Made by a program: the position numbers and the translations under genes
Notes under the pieces: model-generated
The model's database searches: none
Told to the model about the DNA's origin: nothing
Seen by the model: the letters and a program-made list of their open reading frames with translations, nothing else
NCBI GenBank assembly: GCA_007119455.1
Contig: SKPR01000182.1
Location: forward strand, 1 to 5,801
Direction: 5' to 3'
Source: Candidatus Brevefilum sp.
GTDB lineage: Bacteria > Chloroflexota > Anaerolineae > Anaerolineales > Anaerolineaceae
DNA: 5,801 bases
Part shown: positions 1 through 5,250 of the stretch, in pieces
Layout of the letters: every line of letters begins with the position of its first letter
Numbering within the stretch: the stretch's first letter is position 1

Positions 1-581
1 ATGATCGTGACTTGATCGTGACCAATTCCGTAAAGCATTTCAAGTTGCAATCGCTCTGCCTCTGTGGCGGCTATGATCCGGTTGGCAACATCCATCACAA
101 ACCGTTCACCCTTAATCCGGTAATCACCTTCTTTTTCCTCAGGAGTCTGACCGATGCGTTGTTTCATCAAACCCAGTGTATGAAACATTTGTAACATGGG
201 AACCTGCCAGCGCTCTTTCAGAATGGCTCCGGCTTTCCCAGACATCCAATAGTGGGCATGTATCAGGTCGTAATGAACGTCTTTTCTCTCAGAAAAATCC
301 ATTATCCCCCTGGCAAATGCTTCAATGTAATCTGTAAGCTTTTCTTTGGTCAGATAAATTTCAGGTCCAGCGGGGATATGCACAACCCGGTTATAATAAC
401 CCAGTCCATGTGAAACTGATGGAATTTGCTCATTGGTGGAACGTGTGAAGACATCCACACGAATATTTTCACGACCAAGAAAGCGGGTTAGCTCTCGAAC
501 GTAGACATTCATCCCGCCCGTATGCTTGCCACCCAATACTGCCAGCGGACAGGTGTGATAGGATATCATGGCAATATTCAT
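1..581 (-). CDS. GT4-family glycosyltransferase, N-terminal part (cut by window edge)
   Basis: Read on the minus strand, this is an open frame of 193 complete codons from ATG 579-581 to the window edge, so the C-terminal nucleotide-sugar-binding half is missing. The visible part is the acceptor-side Rossmann domain of a retaining GT-B glycosyltransferase (CAZy GT4), of the MshA / sucrose-phosphate-synthase type. Family landmarks are the N-terminal beta strand with HTCPLA (residues 9-14), the glycine loop LGGKHTGGMNVYVREL (16-31), VDVFTR (42-47), DLIHAHYWMSG (105-115), VPMLQMFHTLG (127-137), an Arg/Glu pair (R155, E159), then NRIIAATEAE (167-176) and LYG (183-185). Such enzymes transfer a sugar from a nucleotide-sugar donor in the cytoplasm; donor and acceptor cannot be read from this half. 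An in-frame TAA lies 18 bp upstream of the ATG, which limits the start to this ATG or Met5. The ribosome binding site is weak (purine-rich AGAGAGACGG). It is divergent from the tRNA and ugd. Family is confident, substrate unknown. Confidence 0.9.
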   Translation of the reverse strand, partial: MNIAMISYHTCPLAVLGGKHTGGMNVYVRELTRFLGRENIRVDVFTRSTNEQIPSVSHGLGYYNRVVHIPAGPEIYLTKEKLTDYIEAFARGIMDFSERKDVHYDLIHAHYWMSGKAGAILKERWQVPMLQMFHTLGLMKQRIGQTPEEKEGDYRIKGERFVMDVANRIIAATEAERLQLEMLYGIGHDQVTI

Positions 582-604
582 GGGTACCGTCTCTCTTTGT
601 TATC

Positions 605-634
605 TTGAAATAATTTTATCATTACTGGTATAAT
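605..634 (+). promoter_or_regulatory. Sigma70-type promoter of the tRNA-Thr gene
   Basis: The -35 TTGAAA (605-610) and the perfect -10 TATAAT (629-634) are separated by 18 bp. An extended -10 TGG triplet (626-628) sits directly before the -10. The predicted transcription start at about 641 lies 3 nt before the mature tRNA 5' end, which fits a very short 5' leader removed by RNase P. This is the best promoter in the window. Confidence 0.8.
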
Positions 635-643
635 CCTTCTCAC

Positions 644-715
644 GCCAACGTAGCTCAGCGGTAGAGCAGACGCTTCGTAAGCGCCAGGTCGAGGGTTCAA
701 ATCCCTCCGTTGGCT
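644..715 (+). tRNA. tRNA-Thr (anticodon CGU)
   Basis: A complete cloverleaf of 72 nt. The acceptor stem GCCAACG (644-650) pairs perfectly with CGTTGGC (708-714). The D arm is GCTC/GAGC (653-656 with 664-667), with the conserved GG at 660-661. The anticodon stem is 669-673 with 681-685, and its loop TTCGTAA (674-680) carries anticodon CGT at 676-678, which decodes ACG (Thr). The variable loop is AGGTC, and the T arm is GAGGG/CCCTC with loop TTCAAAT. The first two acceptor pairs, G1-C72 and C2-G71, fit known threonine identity elements. The discriminator base is U, and no CCA is encoded (TTCAC follows), so CCA must be added enzymatically. The second anticodon-stem pair is an A28-C42 mismatch (670 with 684), which is unusual. 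Confidence 0.97.
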
Positions 716-728
716 TTCACCAGGGCCG

Positions 729-760
729 AAAAGACAGCTCAAAAGGCTGTTTTCTATTTT
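729..760 (+). terminator. Probable intrinsic terminator of the tRNA transcript
   Basis: ACAGC (734-738) pairs with GCTGT (746-750) around a 7-nt loop. The stem is extended past a bulged G733 by AAA/TTT pairing (730-732 with 751-753), and a T-rich tract TTTCTATTTT (751-760) follows. It lies 14 nt after the tRNA 3' end and before the ugd promoter, so the tRNA is probably a separate transcription unit. The stem is short, so efficiency is uncertain. Confidence 0.55.
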
Positions 761-790
761 AACGGATAAGGCCAAGTTCGTGTAATTTAT

Positions 791-799
791 TGTTATAAT
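791..799 (+). promoter_or_regulatory. Extended -10 promoter of ugd
   Basis: TGT followed by a perfect TATAAT (794-799) forms an extended -10 element. No convincing -35 is present: the hexamer at 17 bp spacing is GCCAAG. The extended -10 may compensate for that. The predicted start near 806 would give a leader of about 50 nt, AT-rich, ending in a strong Shine-Dalgarno sequence. Confidence 0.5.
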
Positions 800-843
800 G
801 GTAACCGCTTAAGTCAATTTTTATTAGATTTCGTATAAATTTT

Positions 844-849
844 GGAGGT
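844..849 (+). promoter_or_regulatory. Strong ribosome binding site of ugd
   Basis: GGAGGT lies 6 nt before ATG 856. It matches the 16S anti-Shine-Dalgarno almost fully and fixes the ugd start. Confidence 0.85.
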
Positions 850-855
850 AAGTAT

Positions 856-2163
856 ATGGCGAAAATCTGTGTGATTGGAACAGGCTATGTTGGCCTAGTC
901 ACCGGGACGTGTTTTTCAGATATTGGGCACCAGGTTGTCTGCCTCGATATCGACGAAAGCCGGATCAAACAACTTCAAAAAGGCCAGATGCCCATCTATG
1001 AACCCGGGCTTGAACAGGTCATCGAACAGAATGTGCGAGCTGGCCGTCTTGCCTTCAGCACCAATTACCGTGAATCATTATCAGGAGCGGATTTTGCCTT
1101 TATCGCAGTTGGCACCCCATCGAGCGATGACGGTGATGCCGATATGCAGTATGTCAAAAAGGCAGCCATCTCAATTGCGGAGCACCTCGATCACCCGATT
1201 ATCATCGTCAACAAATCAACTGTCCCCGTCGGCACCGGCGATTGGGTCGCAGAGATTATCCAGGACCTTAACAGCCAGGACGTGCCAGAATTCAGCGTGG
1301 TCTCAAATCCGGAATTTCTACGGGAGGGATCAGCAGTCAGTGATTTTATGAATCCAGACCGGGTCGTGCTCGGTTCAACGGACCCTGAAGCAGCCCAAAA
1401 AGTCGCCGATCTTTATGAGACATTGCGTGCACCGATCATGATCACCGATTTACGGACTGCAGAAATGATTAAATACGCGTCAAATGCCTTTCTGGCCGCT
1501 CGTATTTCATTTATCAATGAAATGGCTACCATTTGTGAATCCCTCGGTGCAGATGTCCGCCAGGTGGCAAAGGGAATGGGCATGGACAAACGCATCGGCC
1601 CATCCTTCCTGGAGGCCGGGCTTGGATGGGGTGGAAGCTGCTTCCCTAAGGACGTAAAAGCGTTGGCCCACATGGCAGATACCCGCGGCGCACATCCCCA
1701 ACTACTTCAGGCCGTCATGGATATCAATCACAACCAGCGCATTTCGGCAGTAAAAAAGCTCGAGCAAGCCCTGGGCAGTCTGCGTGGCAGGCTCATTGGC
1801 GTCCTTGGACTCAGCTTCAAACCTAACACAGATGATATACGCGACGCACCTTCGCTGGACATCATCCGCATGCTTTTAGATGGTGGGGCCGAAGTCCAGG
1901 CATTCGATCCACAAGCTATGGCCGCCAGCAAAGCAGAAATACCGCAAATAATCTTGTGTGATAACCCATATGCTGTTGCAGAAGGCGTAGATGCATTATT
2001 ATTGGCCACAGAATGGAATGAGTTCAAATCACTTGATTTTCAGAGGATCAAAAATAATATGCGGGGTGATGTAATCTTAGATGGACGTAATATTTGGGAT
2101 GAACAGGACCTGCATGAAATGGGCTTTACCTACATGGGCATCGGCGTTCCCGAACCAAAATAA
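856..2163 (+). CDS. ugd: UDP-glucose 6-dehydrogenase
   Basis: This cytoplasmic enzyme oxidises UDP-glucose to UDP-glucuronate in two NAD+-dependent steps, giving a precursor for uronic-acid-containing glycans and UDP-xylose or UDP-galacturonate. The 435 residues are the usual family length and show the three-domain order. First comes an NAD-binding Rossmann fold (1 to about 195) with GTGYVGLVTG (8-17), then the acidic strand end CLDID, IAVGTPSS, STVPVGTG, and NPEF (151-154, with Glu153). The central dimerisation helix holds EMIKYASNAFLA with Lys206 and Asn210, followed by FINE. The substrate loop GLGWGGSCFPKD contains the thiohemiacetal-forming Cys262. The C-terminal UDP-binding Rossmann domain begins at GVLGLSFKPNTDDIRDAPS. 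All catalytic residues known from the family are present, so it should be active. The start is fixed by GGAGGT six nt upstream. The GGSCFPKD signature favours UDP-glucose over the related GDP-mannose and UDP-ManNAc dehydrogenases. It is transcribed alone. Confidence 0.97.
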   Translation: MAKICVIGTGYVGLVTGTCFSDIGHQVVCLDIDESRIKQLQKGQMPIYEPGLEQVIEQNVRAGRLAFSTNYRESLSGADFAFIAVGTPSSDDGDADMQYVKKAAISIAEHLDHPIIIVNKSTVPVGTGDWVAEIIQDLNSQDVPEFSVVSNPEFLREGSAVSDFMNPDRVVLGSTDPEAAQKVADLYETLRAPIMITDLRTAEMIKYASNAFLAARISFINEMATICESLGADVRQVAKGMGMDKRIGPSFLEAGLGWGGSCFPKDVKALAHMADTRGAHPQLLQAVMDINHNQRISAVKKLEQALGSLRGRLIGVLGLSFKPNTDDIRDAPSLDIIRMLLDGGAEVQAFDPQAMAASKAEIPQIILCDNPYAVAEGVDALLLATEWNEFKSLDFQRIKNNMRGDVILDGRNIWDEQDLHEMGFTYMGIGVPEPK

Positions 2164-2183
2164 CAGGTCAATCCTAAAATAAC

Positions 2184-2216
2184 ACCCCCGTCTTTTAATT
2201 TTGGCGGGGGTTTTTT
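2184..2216 (+). terminator. Strong intrinsic terminator of ugd, possibly bidirectional
   Basis: ACCCCCG (2184-2190) pairs perfectly with CGGGGGT (2205-2211) around a 14-nt loop, and a run of six T (2211-2216) follows. It starts 20 nt after the ugd stop codon. Read from the opposite strand, the same hairpin is followed by TGTTATTTTA, a weaker T-rich tract, so it may also end the converging minus-strand operon whose last stop codon is at 2249. Confidence 0.88.
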
Positions 2217-2248
2217 GTTATGGTCGCAAATTGAACCTGAGCATCTGT

Positions 2249-3037
2249 TTAAGTTCGTTTTTTCGCCCGGGTGATATCGAACTCATACCCATTCAGTCGA
2301 AAAACAAGATAAAGATTCCCAATCATCAACGCGATGGAAAGCAATATCACCCAACCAAAATCAACGCCGGCTTCAGATAAGCCCGCAATCAGACCGTTAA
2401 CCATTATCTCCAGCCCAACTGCACCGATCAACCACAGCCCATTCTGGCTCTTGAATACCTGCAATATCAAAATTGTGACAGCAATGTGCATGACCAGGGC
2501 TGCGAGACGCTCAAGCGACCCGGCCAGTGGGACATAGAAAGGGACTGCCCAAAGGGCTTCCAGCTGCTCCACGATAGCAGGATCGAGGTTGGTTGTTTGA
2601 GGATCAATATTGATATTGCTTAACATGGTAATAAAGGTCACCAACAAAGGCAAACCCACCCGAAGGATGCTTTCAATCCCACCAAAACCCACACCGATGC
2701 CATAAGCCGATTCGAGGTTCTGTAAGTTTTCCTTTAAGTACTTCATCCCAGCCCACCGGATCAGAACACCCAGTAAAGCCCCAAAGAAAATACTCAAAGC
2801 CAGTTGAAAAGGCACCAGAAAAGGTTCTGCTATGGTAATCGTCCCAGCCTCGATCATGGCAATTAAGCCATTGAATATCAGTGTAATCAAAGCCTGGACA
2901 ATGAAATATGCCAGTGCACCATAGGTTATTACCCGCCAGGGTACAGCAAGCTGTTTGTTAAGCCAGATTGCAACCACAATCGGAAAGCCTATGGTGACCA
3001 GTATCGCAAATGTAATTGAAATACTCAGCAGAACCAT
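2249..3037 (-). CDS. YhfC-like polytopic membrane protein (putative intramembrane peptidase family, divergent)
   Basis: A 262-residue, very hydrophobic protein with about seven predicted membrane segments (roughly 2-26, 36-60, 73-95, 110-139, 163-194, 201-220, 227-247) and a basic C-terminal tail ending RAKKRT. Its order of motifs resembles the YhfC family (PF10086, putative membrane metallopeptidases related to CPBP/PrsW). These are Arg94 in the third segment, GVGFGGIESIL (115-125) where I recall the family having a GHGGIE-type motif, SLERLAALVMHI (174-185) matching the ER...H motif, and VGLEIMVN (207-214) near the end. Compared with the family as I remember it, the acidic pair before Arg94 and the histidine of the GHGG motif (here Phe118) are missing, so proteolytic activity is doubtful. 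The start is supported by GAGGA (3042-3046), 4 nt upstream of the ATG. The gene starts 12 bp after the synthetase stop codon and is surely co-transcribed with it. The family call is from memory and moderate; a membrane protein is certain. Confidence 0.7.
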   Translation of the reverse strand: MVLLSISITFAILVTIGFPIVVAIWLNKQLAVPWRVITYGALAYFIVQALITLIFNGLIAMIEAGTITIAEPFLVPFQLALSIFFGALLGVLIRWAGMKYLKENLQNLESAYGIGVGFGGIESILRVGLPLLVTFITMLSNINIDPQTTNLDPAIVEQLEALWAVPFYVPLAGSLERLAALVMHIAVTILILQVFKSQNGLWLIGAVGLEIMVNGLIAGLSEAGVDFGWVILLSIALMIGNLYLVFRLNGYEFDITRAKKRT

Positions 3038-3041
3038 CGTT

Positions 3042-3046
3042 TCCTC
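3042..3046 (-). promoter_or_regulatory. Ribosome binding site in the 12-bp synthetase/membrane-protein gap
   Basis: On the minus strand, the synthetase TGA is followed by AATGAGGAAACG and then ATG. GAGGA is therefore the only ribosome binding site between the two genes, and ribosomes ending the first gene stop on top of it. This suggests translational coupling. Confidence 0.7.
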
Positions 3047-3049
3047 ATT

Positions 3050-5149
3050 TCACGCATCAGACAGGATCATCCGGGCATCCAGTGCCAGGGCACCCTGTTC
3101 ATCAGGGAGCACCAATAAGGGATTTATTTCCACTTCAGAAATTTCAGGATGATCCAACGCCAGCTGGCTTAATCGTCCGATTGCCTGAACCACGGCTTTT
3201 TCATCATATACCGGACTGCCCCGGAAACCTTTAAGTAACCGACCTGCCCGCGTTGATTCGACCATCTGATACGCACGTCCGGGAGATAAAGGCGCTATCC
3301 CAAACCCAACATCCTTGAATAACTCCACATATACGCCACCCAACCCAAACATCATCAACGGTCCAAAAGTCGGATCACGTCGCATACCAATAATCACTTC
3401 AAGTCCCTCAGGCGCCATCTTTTGGACCAAAAAGCCATCTATTTCCGAATCAGGAGCTGTGCTTTTGATTCTTTGGGTCATTTCTATGATGGATGTCCGA
3501 ACAACCTCAGGTGATTTGATGTCAAGTGCAATGCCACCCATATCCGATTTATGCAGGATTTGAGGAGACACTATTTTTATCACAACCGGGTAACCCAAAT
3601 CATCTGCAATTGCAATCGCATCGTCAACATCCTGTGCCACCCGCCCTGATACCAGTGGGAAACCATAAGCCGCCAATAGCGGTCGGGTTTCAGCTTCGCC
3701 CAGGGTATTCGTTGCAGATGCGTCCAGCATTTGACTGACAGCATTACGATCAACCCGATCAAATTTAAATGAATTTGTGTCAATCTCATCCAGCCAAGCC
3801 TGATAACGCGCCATGGCACCCAAAACACGCCCGGGCACTTCCGGGAAAATGCTCATGGGTATCTGGTTTTGGTGAAACACTGCTCTGGCCTCGTTCAAAC
3901 TCCGTTCTCCTACCATACAGGCCAGGATTGTTTTTGTTGAATCCTTCGTATTATCAATAATCGCCCGGGCAACATCTGCCGGGTTGACCAGAGATTGCGG
4001 AACCAGCATTGGGATAAAGACATCCACATCTGGTTCATCTGATAATGTCGAGAGACCGTGGGCAAACTCTTCCGGTGCAGCACCACCCAGCATGTCCACA
4101 GGATTTTGGGTCTGTGCACTCGGATTAAGCTTTTCAGCCAGCATCGTTTGCTTTTCTGTGGATATTTCAGCCAATTCAAAGCCGTTTGATGCCAGAGCGT
4201 CCGATGCCAGGGCTGCAGGCCCACCGGAATTGGTCAGGATTACGACCTTGTTACCGTTTGGTAAAGGTTGGCAGCTTAATGACCAGGCGATATTAAATAA
4301 ATCATGAATGGTGTCGACCTCAATCACCCCGGCTTGTTCAAACGCAGCCTGGTATGCAGAATATGAACCAGCGAGTGATCCGGTGTGAGACGAGACTGCT
4401 TTAGCCCCGGCCTCCGTACGACCGGCTTTCAATAAAACAATGGGTTTTTCGCGAGAAATTCGACTGGCCACATCGATAAATTTTTGGCCGTCTTGAATGC
4501 CTTCGACATAAGCTGCAATGACCTTTACCTGGGGGTGGTCACCAAAGAAGGCAATCATGTCCGTTTCATCCACATCCATTTCATTACCCAGGCTGGCAAT
4601 GTGAGAAAAACCAATTCCTTTATCTGCGATATAATCTACCACCCCACCACAGACTGCCCCTGACTGTGAGAGAAATCCAATCGGGCCTTTTGCTGGAATG
4701 CCTTCAATAAAAGTAGTGTTCAGACCTGTAAAAAGATCCATCGTACCGACACAATTTGGCCCAATCACCCGCATTCCATAAGACTGGGCGATCTGCCGGC
4801 ATTCTGCTTCCAGGGCCACACCCTGCTTTCCAACTTCACGGAAACCACCAGAGATGATGGTCACCGCTTTAATCCCCCGTTCACCGCAGGCCTGCATGAC
4901 AGCAGGTGTGATAGGCGCTGGCAATACCACCACCGCCAGTTCAACCGGATCTGGCACTGAAGCAACATCGGGATATACACGTAAATCGAGGATTTCTTCC
5001 GCTTTAGGGTTAACCGGGTAAATCATCCCTTCAAAACCATAGCGTTTCATGTTCTCAAGAATGCCATGACTGAGTTTGTTAGGATCAGTGGATGCGCCAA
5101 TAATTGCCACACCTTTTGGTGAAAAAAAGGGAGCCAGATCATTTTTCAT
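3050..5149 (-). CDS. ADP-forming acetate/acyl-CoA ligase, fused alpha-beta chain
   Basis: Family enzymes catalyse acyl-CoA + ADP + Pi = acid + CoA + ATP, conserving energy by substrate-level phosphorylation during acetate formation. The 699 residues carry the full fused architecture. A CoA-binding Rossmann domain has VAIIGAS (14-20) and YPVNPKAEEI. A succinyl-CoA-ligase-like domain has GPIGFLSQSGAV (from 155), SLGNEMDVDETD and the phospho-histidine loop SSHTGSLAGS with His255. A linker/ligase domain spans about 300-460. An ATP-grasp domain (about 480-699) has PVVIKI, the second phospho-histidine HKSDMGG (His533), EVIIGMRRD, FGLGGV (601-606) and EINP (674-677). Both histidines of the phosphate relay are present. 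There is no C-terminal GNAT domain, so it is not a Pat-type protein acetyltransferase. Substrate range (acetate or branched/aryl acids) cannot be read. The start is supported by GAAAGGA 9 nt upstream. It is first gene of an operon with the membrane protein. Confidence 0.95.
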   Translation of the reverse strand: MKNDLAPFFSPKGVAIIGASTDPNKLSHGILENMKRYGFEGMIYPVNPKAEEILDLRVYPDVASVPDPVELAVVVLPAPITPAVMQACGERGIKAVTIISGGFREVGKQGVALEAECRQIAQSYGMRVIGPNCVGTMDLFTGLNTTFIEGIPAKGPIGFLSQSGAVCGGVVDYIADKGIGFSHIASLGNEMDVDETDMIAFFGDHPQVKVIAAYVEGIQDGQKFIDVASRISREKPIVLLKAGRTEAGAKAVSSHTGSLAGSYSAYQAAFEQAGVIEVDTIHDLFNIAWSLSCQPLPNGNKVVILTNSGGPAALASDALASNGFELAEISTEKQTMLAEKLNPSAQTQNPVDMLGGAAPEEFAHGLSTLSDEPDVDVFIPMLVPQSLVNPADVARAIIDNTKDSTKTILACMVGERSLNEARAVFHQNQIPMSIFPEVPGRVLGAMARYQAWLDEIDTNSFKFDRVDRNAVSQMLDASATNTLGEAETRPLLAAYGFPLVSGRVAQDVDDAIAIADDLGYPVVIKIVSPQILHKSDMGGIALDIKSPEVVRTSIIEMTQRIKSTAPDSEIDGFLVQKMAPEGLEVIIGMRRDPTFGPLMMFGLGGVYVELFKDVGFGIAPLSPGRAYQMVESTRAGRLLKGFRGSPVYDEKAVVQAIGRLSQLALDHPEISEVEINPLLVLPDEQGALALDARMILSDA

Positions 5150-5158
5150 GGAAAAGGT

Positions 5159-5165
5159 TCCTTTC
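5159..5165 (-). promoter_or_regulatory. Ribosome binding site of the acyl-CoA ligase
   Basis: On the minus strand, GAAAGGA lies 9 nt before ATG 5147-5149. It is a moderate Shine-Dalgarno at the long end of normal spacing. Its first bases are shared with a TTCGAA palindrome (5163-5168). Confidence 0.6.
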
Positions 5166-5196
5166 GAATTAATACGAAATCAATAGGCACCCGGAT

Positions 5197-5202
5197 ATTA
5201 TA
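5197..5202 (-). promoter_or_regulatory. -10 element of the acyl-CoA ligase operon promoter
   Basis: A perfect TATAAT on the minus strand, preceded by GGG rather than an extended TGn. The -35 position (around 5220-5225) has no good match, so the promoter may need an activator or another sigma factor. The predicted start near 5190 gives a leader of about 40 nt. It lies in the 101-bp divergent gap shared with the helicase gene. Confidence 0.45.
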
Positions 5203-5238
5203 CCCGACATGCCTTCTGCGCCTTGAGGCCTTTTCGAA

Positions 5239-5244
5239 TATAAT
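5239..5244 (+). promoter_or_regulatory. -10 element of the helicase gene, placed for leaderless transcription
   Basis: A perfect TATAAT ends 6 nt before ATG 5251, so the normal initiation point falls on the A of the start codon. No Shine-Dalgarno sequence exists between them (TATTTT only). No good -35 is seen at 16-18 bp spacing; TTGAGG at 5223-5228 is too close at 10 bp. Confidence 0.55.
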
Positions 5245-5250
5245 TATTTT

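Noticed and set aside
2..22. Direct repeat of TGATCGTGAC at 2-11 and 13-22 (period 11), suggesting a frameshifting duplication in the glycosyltransferase
   Set aside because: The frame read through the repeat gives LYGIGHDQVTI, which matches what GT4 enzymes have at this place. The repeat seems to be chance, and the frame is intact up to the edge.
582..643. A minus-strand promoter for the glycosyltransferase, for example TAAAAT at 613-618 or TTGGCG at 643-648
   Set aside because: No pair of elements has acceptable spacing and match. The promoter may overlap the tRNA gene or its promoter, but it cannot be assigned from the sequence.
578..775. A 65-codon minus-strand reading frame across the tRNA
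   Set aside because: Its middle, RRDLNPRPGAYEASALPLS, is the well-known false translation of an antisense tRNA gene. It also overlaps the tRNA promoter and terminator and has no coding support.
834..839. TATAAA as a second -10 box for ugd
   Set aside because: Transcription would begin at about 846, inside the Shine-Dalgarno sequence, and there is no -35 match at the right distance. TATAAT at 794-799 with its extended TGT is better.
923..2027. Overlapping frames inside ugd on both strands
   Set aside because: ugd is complete, with all catalytic motifs in a single frame; the other frames have no ribosome binding site or recognisable domain.
3580..4224. Open frames inside the acyl-CoA ligase on both strands (for example 3580-3828 and 3910-4224 minus)
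   Set aside because: They lie in other frames of a full-length, motif-complete 699-residue enzyme, and their composition (many Trp, Arg, Met) is that of out-of-frame translation.
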